A DNA stretch of 64,000 nt, from the NCBI GenBank assembly GCA_964447205.1, contig CAYUSB010000040.1, forward strand, positions 1-64,000, given 5' to 3'. This document shows, piece by piece, positions 8,238 through 17,043 of the stretch. The DNA is from JAEUKH01 sp964447205 (GTDB lineage Bacteria > Myxococcota_A > Polyangia > Polyangiales > Ga0077539). The notes below the pieces were generated by a model, which was not told the DNA's origin, ran no database searches, and saw nothing but the letters and a program-made list of their open reading frames with translations. A program made the translations under genes and the position numbers. Position 1 is the first letter of the stretch. The number at the start of each line of letters is the position of its first letter.

Positions 8238-11200
8238 TCAGCGCGGCGGGGAGCGCAAGAGAATCGGCGGGCGTTCGGCGAAGAAGCGCCGCACGAGGGC
8301 CTCCTGGGCGCCCGTGAGGTAGGGGAAGCGGGCCCCGAAGCCGGCGGGGGTTCCGTCGGGCAGGGTCTCGTTGCGCCAGGTGACCACGGCGGTGGTCTCG
8401 AAGCGCGGGGCCCCGAGCACATGGACCGCGAGGATCACCGAGCTCCCGACCAGGGGCAGGGCCTTGCGGGTCGGCACGAAGACCCCCCCGTCGCGCACCA
8501 CGTCGAGGTCATTGCCGGGCGGGAGATAGAGGTTGGCCGCGCCGTCCCGGGTCAGCTCCACGTCAAAGCGCGGACGGGCCGCGGGAGGCATCGACGCCGT
8601 CGGCATGGGCAACGGCGTAGGGAACCTCCCTCCCCCCGCAGGAGCCCCCGTCCCGGGCCCAGGAGCCTGCCCAGCGCCCGCCGACTGGCTCGGGTGACCA
8701 GCACCCTGGGGGACACCCTGCGGCGCCCCCTGAGGCGCCCCGGGACGCACCGACGACGGCCGCTGCGGGTACCCCTGCGGATGCGCCTGCGGATGCGCCT
8801 GCGGATGCCCTTGCGGCCCTTGCGGGACAAACTGGGCCGGCGCGGGCTGCGGCGCTTGGGCCTGCGCTTGCGGAAGTGCTTGCGGAAGTCCCCCTCCCCC
8901 GCCCTGCCCCCCGGCCACGGCCACTGCCGCGACAGGCACTCCCCCCTTGGCGAAGCGCTCGTCCATGCGCTCAAGCACGGCCACGAGAGACTGCAGAAGC
9001 CCCGGCAGCGTCCCGAGTCCGTGTTGCGTGGCCCGCAGCATCGGGCCCACCTCTTCGCCCATCGACCGCAGCCTCGCCGCGATCGCGTCCGCGCTGGCCT
9101 CGGGCCCCGGAACCTGCACCGCCACCTCCAACTGCGGCCGGGCCACCCGCTGGAGGGCCTCTCCGAGCCGCGTGAGCTCAGGGGCCAGCCGGGCCGCCAC
9201 CCCTTCGGCCCCACGCGCGGCGCTGTCGGCCTGACGCTCGGCGCTCTCGACCTGACGGGCGGCGCTCGCGGCCTGAAGCTCCGAGGCCGCGGTGATGGCC
9301 CCGCGCACCCGCTCGATCTCTTCGCCGAGGCCCGAGAGGGTTCCCGTCACGCGGGTGATTGGGTCGTCCTCCTTGCCCCCCATCCGGCGCTGCCGACCAA
9401 ACTCCGACTTGATCGACTCCCACCGAACCCGCTGGGCCTCCGAGACCCGACCCCGCAGCTCGGCGAGCTTGAGGAGGTTCTGCTCGGCCCCGGTGGTGAG
9501 GGTCTGCGACTCGCTCGTGTAGTGGTCGTCGACGAGGGCCTCGACCTCGGCCGGGGTGTGGGCCGCGACCACCTTCTCGGCGATCTTGTTCATGTTGCGG
9601 TAGCTGCCCTGGAGCTTGAAGGGCGGCTCGGTGCGGTACGCGTCCTCCTGCGAGGCGCTGCGGATGTACTCCGCGTTGACCGCCAGCAGGACCTTCTGCA
9701 CCTGCAGGAGGTGCCGCAGGATGGCGGTGATCTCCTGCACCTCGCCCGCGCTGTACGGGTGGGCGATCTCGTTGGACGGAACGGCCTCTCCCTGCGCCAT
9801 CCGCAGGAGCTTGTAGAGGTCCTGCGGGTCGCGTCCCCCGAGGGGGGCGAGGAGGGCGTTGGAGGTGAGGGCGTTCTCCACGTAGGACAGGGCGAAGGCG
9901 TCTTCGCGACCGCCCAGGATGTCCCCGAGGTTGTACGTGTCGGCGCGGTTGCTGAGCATGTCCGGGATCTGAAACCGGGTCCCCGCCTCGGTGTACGGGT
10001 TGCCCGCCATCACGATACAAAACCGCTTGCCCCGCAGGTCGTAGGTGCGCGTCCGCCCCTTCCACACGCCCTCGATGCGCCGCGACCCGTCGCAGAGCGA
10101 GATAAACTTCTGCAGGAGCTCGGGGTTGGTGTGCTGGATGTCGTCGAGGTACAGCATCACGTTGTTGCCCATCTCCAGCCCGAGGTTGATCTTCTCCACC
10201 TCCTGGCGGGCCGTGGCATTGGGGGCCTCGGCGGGGTCGATGCTCACCACGTCGTGCCCGAGGGCGGGCCCGTTGACCTTCACAAACACCAGCCCCAGTC
10301 GGCTGGCCACGTACTCCATCAGGGTGGTCTTGCCGTACCCGGGGGGCGACACCAGGAGCAGCAGACCCATCAGGTCGGTGCGTTTGGCGTCCCCCGCGGC
10401 CCCGAGCTGCTTGGCCAGGTTGGCCCCCACCAGCGGCAGGTACACCTCGTTGACGAGCTTGTTGCGCACGAAGCTCGACAAGACCTTCGGCGTGAACTCG
10501 TCGAGACGCAGCCTGCGCCGCTCGCGCTCGGCCACCTCCGTCCGGGCCTTGCGGTAGGCCCTCCAGCGGGGCAGACGCTCCTCGGTGTAGCCCTCCAGCC
10601 GCGCGAGAAACTCGTCGAGGCGCAGGGTCATGGCCCGCTCGTGCACCCGGGGGTGCTGCCCGAGCAGCCCCTCCACCCGAACCTCCAACACTGCGGCCCC
10701 CGGGGCCCGGTCGACCTTGCGGTCGGTCACCAGGGCCACCGCCACCTCGCGCACGAAGGGAGCCCGCGCCGTCGCGTGGGGATCGCGGGCCACGAAGCCC
10801 TCCAGCCACCGGGTCACCAGCGACAGCCGCTCAGGGGGGTGCTTCTCCAGGGCCCGGAGGTCGTCCTCGAAGGTCGTGCGGGCCCCCTCTTCGGCAAGCT
10901 GCTTGACGAAATCCTTCTGCAGGGCCGCGGCCTCTCCCGCGAAGACGAAGGCCGGTCGGTCGGCGGCCAGCTCGTCGACGAGGTAGCGGGCGGCCCGGCG
11001 GATCTCTCCGACATGGGAGGGCAGGCGCCACTCCTGGGCCGTGCGGGTCAGGGCCTCCTGGAGCTCGGTGACCAGCTCGTCGCGGGCGGCCCCGTGTCCG
11101 GTGATGGTCCACAGGCGGGTGGCGCTGCGGGCCCGGCGCACGAGGAGCTCGCGGGCGGGCACGTCGAGCCCCGCGAAGGAGAGGACCCCGAGGGCCCGGG

Positions 11201-14200
11201 CGTCGCTCTCATGGCGGAGGGTTCCCGCGGTGTGGAGGAGGCCGAGGACCCGGTCGAGGATGTGGGAGGCGTCGACGTCGTGGACCCCGCGCTCGTAGCC
11301 CTCGTCGTGGCGTTCGGCGGCCCACTGGCGTACGGCCGCGAGGAGCCCGCCCTCGACCAGGGCCTCCTGCCGCAGGTGGTCGAGGCTACCACCGCCCTCC
11401 CCCCGCTCGGCCGCCCGCAGGACGCTGTACGCGAGAAACTCACCCCGGTAGACCGTGGGGGACTCGCTCGGGAGGTTCTGCTCCCAGAGGTCGCGGCTGG
11501 CTTCGAGGATGGGGTCGTCGATGTTCTCGAAGAAGTCGGTGCCCGTGAGGTGGATGGCCAGGCCGCCGTCGCGCGGCACGATGGTCAGCTCCAGGCTCTG
11601 GGTGTTGACGAAGAACCGATGGCGCCCGAGCTTGATGACGTTGTCGGCGCCCTCGAAGAGCTCGCTTCGATCGCGCAGGGTTCGTAGACCGTCCTGCCGG
11701 GCGGCCTTGAGCTTGCCGTCGACCTCGTCGCCCTTGACCGTGTCCCCGAGGCCCCGGAGCTGCTCGACCAGGTCGCGGACCTTGGCCACCATCGGGTCGC
11801 CCGCGAAGAAGGCGTTGAGCTCCTCGGGGGCCGTGAAGGTCCGGGCCCGACGCTGCACCCCCTGGAGGATGCGCTCGGCCGCCGCGAGGAGGTTGGCCGC
11901 CCGACGCTGCCGCGCGTCGAGCAGGGTCTGACGTTTGGCCCCGAAGGCGTCGTTGAGCTCCTCGCGCCGGGCCGCGAGGTCGGCGGCAAACTCGTCGAGC
12001 TCACCGAAGCGCCCCTCCAGCTCCTCGAGCTGCACGAGGAGCCGCGACAGGGCCTGGTCGCAGCGCTCGGGCGAGTCGGCCACCGCCAGGGCGCTCTGGA
12101 CCCCTTGCGCGAAGAGCCTCGCCTGGGCCCCGAACTCCGCCCGCCCTTCGGCCCCCCGCAGCTCCTTGCCCCGCTGCTGCACGATGGCCCGGGCCCGGTT
12201 GAGCTGCGAGAAGACCTCCCCGATCGCGTCGAGGATGCGGGTGCGTACGGTGGGGTCGTCGACGTCGAGACCGGCTACGGTCTCGGAGAGCACCGTGAGG
12301 CCCTCGTGTACGGTGTCGACCTCCTTCACGACGGGGGCGAGCTCGACGGTGCGCCCGGCGGCCTCGGCTTTCTTCACCGCCGCGGCGATGGCCTCCAGCA
12401 AGGGCCGCAGCGCGTCGCTCCCCGCGAGGAACACCGCCGCCGCCCGGCTCACCTCCGCGAACCGGGCGTCGACCTCGGCCTCGAGGACCCCGACCCGGGC
12501 GAGGTCCATGTACCGCAGCTCGCGCAGGGTCCCGAGCACACCCCGCTGGCGCCGCAGGGCCGTGAGGGTCTCCATGTACGCCGCGGCGGCGTGGTCGTCC
12601 TCGGGGCGGCGGCGCAGGAGCTCCTTCTGACCGGCCTCGGCCTGGGCCAGGGACTCGGCGGCACGCCGCCGGATGGCCTCGACCTTCTCGTACTCGTCGA
12701 TGATCTGCTCGGAGACCCCGCACAGCTCTTTGACCGTGGGCAGGAGCTCGAAGCACTCGGCGTGGCCGAGCCAGTGGTAGGCGTCGAGCATGCGCCGGGC
12801 CGCGGCGATGAGGTCCTCCCAGGTCTGCCGGGAGGGTGTCTCGCTCAGGGCCGTCCGGCGCAGGGACAGGGCGTCGGAGATGCCCCGCACGAGGTCGGGG
12901 TTGCCCACCTTGGACAAGAACGAGCCCGTCACCGGGGCCGAGGCGGCAAACTCGGCCGACGTAAACGGGGTCTTCCAGACCTGCATCGGGTGGATGCGGG
13001 TGGGCTCCTCGTCGGGGCTGGCCCGAAAGACGATGAGGGTCCCGTCGTCGAAGAGGGAGTACCCGTGACAGGCGATCGGGGCGGCCACCTCTTTGCGGAT
13101 GAGGTTGTACGGGTAGAGGAGGTACTTGCCGTCGGCCTCGCGGAAGAAGACGTAGAGGACGTCCTCGCCGTTGGGGGCCCGCACGACCCGCTCGTAGGTC
13201 ATGGGGCCGCCGTCGGCGTCGAAGCTCTTGAACTCCCCCGTGGCGAGGTAATACCCCGACGGGAAGATCACCCCCTGGTCTTCGGGCAGAGCCAGGCAGG
13301 CCTGGGCCAGGGCGTCGATGCGATGCACCTGGCGCCGCCGGGTGTTGTACAGAAAGTAGCGGGTGACCTCCTCGCGGTACGGCTTGACGCTCAGGAAGAT
13401 CAGGGGGCCGAGGCGCGCGAAGGAGATGCTGGCGTCATCGAGGGACTGGTTGGCGTCGTCGACGGGCTCGCTGTAGAGGCCCTGGCCCGAGGCCGTGTTG
13501 TTCTCGATCTTGATGGTGAGGTCGCCGCCTACGGTCTCGACGAAGACCTCGTCGTAGATGGAGACGTGGGGGTGGCGGCCGTGGACGTGATTCTCCCGGG
13601 AGGCCTGCTTCCAGGTGAAATCATGGGTCCGCGGCCGGACGTGGTCTTCTTCGCCGCGGGAGTCGACGTAGGAGACCTTGCCGCCCGCGTCGATGCCCCA
13701 TCGAAACACCTTCTGGTCGCGGGCCCCTTTGCCCGTCGAGAAGATCGCCAGGAGCCTGCGGTCGGTGCGGCGAAGCTGGGTCAGCCGGGTCTCGCGCACG
13801 TACCGGAAGAGGTCGCCAAACTCCTTGACGAATCGCTCCTCGACGAGAAACCCTGACTCTTCGAGGGGGCAGGGCTCCAGGGTGAGGCCCCCGGCCTCGT
13901 CGCGGGCGTACCGATACAGACCAAAGAGATCGGGGACCGTGACCTCGGACTTCATCCCGACGAACACGTCGTAGCCCACCAGGAGCCGCGACCCGACGGA
14001 GATCATGTCCCGGGGCAGGCAGTTGTTCTCCGTGCGCACCCGCTCGGTGGCCGCGAGGGCCATCTCGCTGCCGCCGAAGACCTCCTTGCGGCGCGTATTG
14101 AGCTGCTCGGCCTTGCGCCCCAACTCCTCGGCCCGCTCCAAGAGCCTGCGACGAATGACCTCGTAGCTTCCCCCGAGGTCGTCGGCGGGCGTCGGCCCCG

Positions 14201-14222
14201 GTCCCTGATCCGCGTCGGCCAT
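8238..14222 (-). CDS. giant AAA+ ATPase (DUF3686 / 'DNA repair ATPase' type) with C-terminal PilZ-like domain
   Basis: A 1994-residue protein. Residues 1 to about 460 match the N-terminal region of the DUF3686 'DNA repair ATPase' family (for example KVSYVDSRGEEDHVRPR). Residues about 470-1250 are mostly helical with coiled-coil character. The AAA+ module has Walker A SPPGYGKTTLMEY at about residue 1290, Walker B MLYLDDIQHTN at about 1355 and the sensor-1 stretch CIVMAGNPYTEAGTRF. A Gln/Pro/Ala-rich linker (about 1765-1875, from repetitive DNA near 8770-8920) leads to a PilZ-like domain (about 1880-1994) of the myxobacterial gliding-associated type. The start codon lies seven bases after the SPFH gene stop, so the two form an operon. 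Such ATPase-flotillin pairs occur in envelope-stress neighbourhoods; a remodelling role at the membrane is inference, and 'DNA repair' is only a family name. Confidence 0.82.
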   Translation of the reverse strand: MADADQGPGPTPADDLGGSYEVIRRRLLERAEELGRKAEQLNTRRKEVFGGSEMALAATERVRTENNCLPRDMISVGSRLLVGYDVFVGMKSEVTVPDLFGLYRYARDEAGGLTLEPCPLEESGFLVEERFVKEFGDLFRYVRETRLTQLRRTDRRLLAIFSTGKGARDQKVFRWGIDAGGKVSYVDSRGEEDHVRPRTHDFTWKQASRENHVHGRHPHVSIYDEVFVETVGGDLTIKIENNTASGQGLYSEPVDDANQSLDDASISFARLGPLIFLSVKPYREEVTRYFLYNTRRRQVHRIDALAQACLALPEDQGVIFPSGYYLATGEFKSFDADGGPMTYERVVRAPNGEDVLYVFFREADGKYLLYPYNLIRKEVAAPIACHGYSLFDDGTLIVFRASPDEEPTRIHPMQVWKTPFTSAEFAASAPVTGSFLSKVGNPDLVRGISDALSLRRTALSETPSRQTWEDLIAAARRMLDAYHWLGHAECFELLPTVKELCGVSEQIIDEYEKVEAIRRRAAESLAQAEAGQKELLRRRPEDDHAAAAYMETLTALRRQRGVLGTLRELRYMDLARVGVLEAEVDARFAEVSRAAAVFLAGSDALRPLLEAIAAAVKKAEAAGRTVELAPVVKEVDTVHEGLTVLSETVAGLDVDDPTVRTRILDAIGEVFSQLNRARAIVQQRGKELRGAEGRAEFGAQARLFAQGVQSALAVADSPERCDQALSRLLVQLEELEGRFGELDEFAADLAARREELNDAFGAKRQTLLDARQRRAANLLAAAERILQGVQRRARTFTAPEELNAFFAGDPMVAKVRDLVEQLRGLGDTVKGDEVDGKLKAARQDGLRTLRDRSELFEGADNVIKLGRHRFFVNTQSLELTIVPRDGGLAIHLTGTDFFENIDDPILEASRDLWEQNLPSESPTVYRGEFLAYSVLRAAERGEGGGSLDHLRQEALVEGGLLAAVRQWAAERHDEGYERGVHDVDASHILDRVLGLLHTAGTLRHESDARALGVLSFAGLDVPARELLVRRARSATRLWTITGHGAARDELVTELQEALTRTAQEWRLPSHVGEIRRAARYLVDELAADRPAFVFAGEAAALQKDFVKQLAEEGARTTFEDDLRALEKHPPERLSLVTRWLEGFVARDPHATARAPFVREVAVALVTDRKVDRAPGAAVLEVRVEGLLGQHPRVHERAMTLRLDEFLARLEGYTEERLPRWRAYRKARTEVAERERRRLRLDEFTPKVLSSFVRNKLVNEVYLPLVGANLAKQLGAAGDAKRTDLMGLLLLVSPPGYGKTTLMEYVASRLGLVFVKVNGPALGHDVVSIDPAEAPNATARQEVEKINLGLEMGNNVMLYLDDIQHTNPELLQKFISLCDGSRRIEGVWKGRTRTYDLRGKRFCIVMAGNPYTEAGTRFQIPDMLSNRADTYNLGDILGGREDAFALSYVENALTSNALLAPLGGRDPQDLYKLLRMAQGEAVPSNEIAHPYSAGEVQEITAILRHLLQVQKVLLAVNAEYIRSASQEDAYRTEPPFKLQGSYRNMNKIAEKVVAAHTPAEVEALVDDHYTSESQTLTTGAEQNLLKLAELRGRVSEAQRVRWESIKSEFGRQRRMGGKEDDPITRVTGTLSGLGEEIERVRGAITAASELQAASAARQVESAERQADSAARGAEGVAARLAPELTRLGEALQRVARPQLEVAVQVPGPEASADAIAARLRSMGEEVGPMLRATQHGLGTLPGLLQSLVAVLERMDERFAKGGVPVAAVAVAGGQGGGGGLPQALPQAQAQAPQPAPAQFVPQGPQGHPQAHPQAHPQGYPQRPSSVRPGAPQGAPQGVPQGAGHPSQSAGAGQAPGPGTGAPAGGGRFPTPLPMPTASMPPAARPRFDVELTRDGAANLYLPPGNDLDVVRDGGVFVPTRKALPLVGSSVILAVHVLGAPRFETTAVVTWRNETLPDGTPAGFGARFPYLTGAQEALVRRFFAERPPILLRSPPR

Positions 14223-14229
14223 TGGGGCG

Positions 14230-16215
14230 CTAGGCTCCCTTCGCCCCGGAGACCCCGGAGACCCCGGAGATCCTGGAGGCCCCGGCCTCCTCGGCCTCGA
14301 CCTCCGCGGGCGCCGTCAACCGCGCCCCGGTCATCTGGCCGACGATGCCCCGCAGGACCTCGCTCTGGTCGAGGGCCCCCTCCACCGACTGCCCGAGGGT
14401 CACGGCCCGCATGAAGTTCTCGAAGAACTTGCCGTCGCCGCCGACGATGTTGATCTTGGCCTTCTGGAAGGCCGCGCTGAGCACCTCGGCCTGCACCCCG
14501 GCCATGTCGCGCTTGGCCCGGATCGACTCCAGGGCGATGACCTTCTGCTGCTCAAGCTGCAGCCGAAACTCCTCGTGCTCGCGGCTGACGGCGTCGAGGG
14601 CCTTCATCGACTCGGCCTTCTCGGCCAGGCCCGCGGCCTCGGCGCTCATCTTCGCGCGGATGGCCGCGGCCTCGGCCAGCCCCGTGCTCTCCAGGGCCCG
14701 GGCGTCGGCCTCCCGCACCCGGGCGTTGGCCAGCCCCTGGCTCTCGATGCCCTGGGCCTCGGCCTGCATCTTCTCCAGCGAGACCCGAGCCTGCACGAGG
14801 CCCTGCTTCTCCTCGGCCACCACCGAGGCCTCGCGCACCCGCACCTGGGCCAGCCCCTCCGCGGCCCACTCGGCCTGGGCCCCCTCGGCGAGGCGCACCT
14901 TGGCCCGGGCCTGCTTGTCCGCGGCCTCGAGCTCCGCGTCGGCCATCACCAGCCGCTGGCGGGCCTGAAACTTCGCCACCTCCTCGGCAGCCTCGGCGGC
15001 CTTGACCTGCTTGACCACGTGCTGGGCGGCCTCGGCCTCGGCCCCGATGCGGGCGGCGTCGCGGTTGCGGCTCGCCTCGGCGATGAGCCGGACATCCTTG
15101 ATGCGCTCCTCCTCCTCGGCCACCGACCGGTCGACCACGATGCGGGCCCGCACCACGTCGGCGATCTCCCGGCGCTGCCGCTCGATCTCCGCGTCGCGGG
15201 TGATCCGCTGGGCGATCACGTCGCTCTCGCGGTTGGAGGCCTCGAGCTCGCGGGCCCGCTGCACCCGCTCGGTCTCGACGGCCACCTCGCGCTCCTTGTT
15301 CTTCATGGCCACGGCCACGGCCCGCTCGCGTCCCTGTTGGGCTACGAGGGTCTCCTCGGCGTTCTTCTCCTGGGCGAGGACGGTGCGCTTGTGCTCCTCG
15401 TTGGCCACCCGGGCGGCCTCGTTCTGCTCGCGCGACCGGGTGACCGCCACCTCCTTGTCCTTGCGGGCCTCGGCCTCGGCCCGCTTCTGCTCGAAGCGAA
15501 ACACGGCCTCGTCCGCCGTGAGGTTCTGCGCCCCCATCTCCATGCGCTCCTTCTGCCGGAGCTCGTTGGTCTTGACGTTCTGGATCACCGTGAGATCGGT
15601 GATCTTCCGGATGCCCTCGGCATCCATGATGTTGTCCTTGTCGAGGGACTCGATGGGGGTCTGCTCCAGGTAGTCGATGGCGCAGTCGTCCATGACAAAC
15701 CCGTTGAGGTCTCGCCCGATCACCTCGATGATGGCGTCCTTGAACCCGTCGCGCTCGGTGTAGAGATGCTCGAAATCGAGCCGTTTGCCGACAGTCTTGA
15801 GGGCCTCGGCGAACTTCGCCTCGAAGAGCCCCTCCACCGTCATCTGGTCGCTCGCCCGGCTGCACCCGATCGACTGGGCCACCTTGAGCACGTCCTCCTG
15901 GGTCTTGTTGACCCGCACGAAGAAGGTGACCTTGATGTCGCCGCGGATGTTGTCCTTGCAGATCAGGCCGTCCTTGCCGCGGCGGTCGATGGTGATGTTC
16001 TTCACCGAGATGTCCATGATCTCGGCCCGATGGATGATCGGGTACACCACCGCCCCTGTGAAGGTCACCAGGGGCTCGGCCTTGAGCGTGTTGACGATGA
16101 GGGCCTTGCCCTGGTCCACCTGCCGGTAGAACCTCGCCAGGAGGGCCAGGACGCCCATGATGGTGAGGCCCAGGGCGCCCACCGCAATCAAGATCGTGAT
16201 CAACGAATCGGACAT
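14230..16215 (-). CDS. flotillin / SPFH (band 7) membrane scaffold protein
   Basis: A 661-residue flotillin-like protein. An N-terminal membrane helix (SLITILIAVGALGLTIMG) is followed by an SPFH domain (about residues 30-230, including DNIRGDIKVTFFVRVN and the FEAKFAEALKTVGK stretch) and a very long Ala/Glu/Arg coiled coil (about 235-600) typical of flotillins, ending in a short tail with repeated GVSG. I place the start at the ATG at 16215: it has GGGAGAG just upstream, and the hydrophobic helix follows directly. It is the first gene of the operon with the giant AAA+ ATPase. Flotillins oligomerise at membrane microdomains; here it probably anchors or regulates the ATPase (inference). Confidence 0.88.
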   Translation of the reverse strand: MSDSLITILIAVGALGLTIMGVLALLARFYRQVDQGKALIVNTLKAEPLVTFTGAVVYPIIHRAEIMDISVKNITIDRRGKDGLICKDNIRGDIKVTFFVRVNKTQEDVLKVAQSIGCSRASDQMTVEGLFEAKFAEALKTVGKRLDFEHLYTERDGFKDAIIEVIGRDLNGFVMDDCAIDYLEQTPIESLDKDNIMDAEGIRKITDLTVIQNVKTNELRQKERMEMGAQNLTADEAVFRFEQKRAEAEARKDKEVAVTRSREQNEAARVANEEHKRTVLAQEKNAEETLVAQQGRERAVAVAMKNKEREVAVETERVQRARELEASNRESDVIAQRITRDAEIERQRREIADVVRARIVVDRSVAEEEERIKDVRLIAEASRNRDAARIGAEAEAAQHVVKQVKAAEAAEEVAKFQARQRLVMADAELEAADKQARAKVRLAEGAQAEWAAEGLAQVRVREASVVAEEKQGLVQARVSLEKMQAEAQGIESQGLANARVREADARALESTGLAEAAAIRAKMSAEAAGLAEKAESMKALDAVSREHEEFRLQLEQQKVIALESIRAKRDMAGVQAEVLSAAFQKAKINIVGGDGKFFENFMRAVTLGQSVEGALDQSEVLRGIVGQMTGARLTAPAEVEAEEAGASRISGVSGVSGAKGA

Positions 16216-16345
16216 CGCGACTCTCCCTTTGTGCCTGCCACGGCGTACCTCGCAGCGACGCGGTCTCGCGCGCGCCACCCGTCCAGCGCCCGCGCCGCGG
16301 CACCCTATCAGACGACCGCCGCCCTACGGCCCACAATCCGTGGGG

Positions 16346-16960
16346 TTACCCGCCCGGTACGATTCCAAAGAGCCCCCGCAGGACCCCCTCCAGGTCCCGG
16401 GCCCGCGCGCTCACCGCCTCCAGGGCCGTGATGCACTCCACCGGCACCCTCCGGGCCAGGAGCACCCCGTTTCCGCTCCGGAACACCCGCAGCCCCCGCC
16501 CCCGCAGGGCCCCCGGGTCGACCCCGAGCAGCACGGCCACCCCTGCCCGCTTGCCCACCTTGCTGTCGGTGGCCTCGGCGAGATGGACGTGGGTGCGCTG
16601 CCCCGGCAAGAGGCCCTCGCGGGCGATCGACTCCGCCGCCTCGGGGGTGGTCCCGTGCCAGATCAGCTCGGTCCGGAGGTCTTCCGTCCACGACGCCTCC
16701 AACGCCTCCAGGGTGACGGGCATGCCCGCCAGCGAGTGGCCCTGACACGCCCGGATGCACCCGTCGTCGAGCTCGAGCCGCGACTTGTTGTTGTCGCGTA
16801 CGACCCCCTCCAGGGCCTCTGCGGAGATCCCCACCACGCGCAGGACCTCCTCCACCGGGGCCCACCCCGCGGCGTCCATCGTGAGTCCGGCCTCGCCCGC
16901 GCGGTGACGGAGCAGGGCGCTGAGGGCGCGGCTGGCGCGGGTGATGTCTTTGGGATCCAT
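16346..16960 (-). CDS. kptA: RNA 2'-phosphotransferase (Tpt1/KptA)
   Basis: A 204-residue KptA protein. The family moves an internal RNA 2'-phosphate onto NAD+, giving ADP-ribose 1'',2''-cyclic phosphate. The Arg-His of the catalytic Arg-His-Arg-Arg set is in ALLRHRAGEAGL; the NAD-binding lobe shows IWHGTTPEAAESIAREGL and GQRTHVHLA; a later Arg is in VFRSGNGVLLAR. Length is normal. The start ATG at 16960 has GGAGG about 13 bases upstream, a rather long spacing. It lies 130 bases upstream of the flotillin gene on the same strand and may or may not share its transcript. Bacteria lack the tRNA-splicing pathway this enzyme serves in fungi, so the substrate is unknown. Confidence 0.9.
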   Translation of the reverse strand: MDPKDITRASRALSALLRHRAGEAGLTMDAAGWAPVEEVLRVVGISAEALEGVVRDNNKSRLELDDGCIRACQGHSLAGMPVTLEALEASWTEDLRTELIWHGTTPEAAESIAREGLLPGQRTHVHLAEATDSKVGKRAGVAVLLGVDPGALRGRGLRVFRSGNGVLLARRVPVECITALEAVSARARDLEGVLRGLFGIVPGG

Positions 16961-17043
16961 GAGGGGGCAACGACCTCCGCGGGCCTCACCCTACGGCCCC
17001 GCGTTCGTACGCGAAAGACCCCATCGGGTGGTAGCTTCGCCCG

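Noticed and set aside
7983..11687. 1234-codon plus-strand frame and similar long frames over the AAA+ ATPase
   Set aside because: Shadow of the ATPase gene on the other strand; no domain pattern, and the ATPase has intact Walker motifs.
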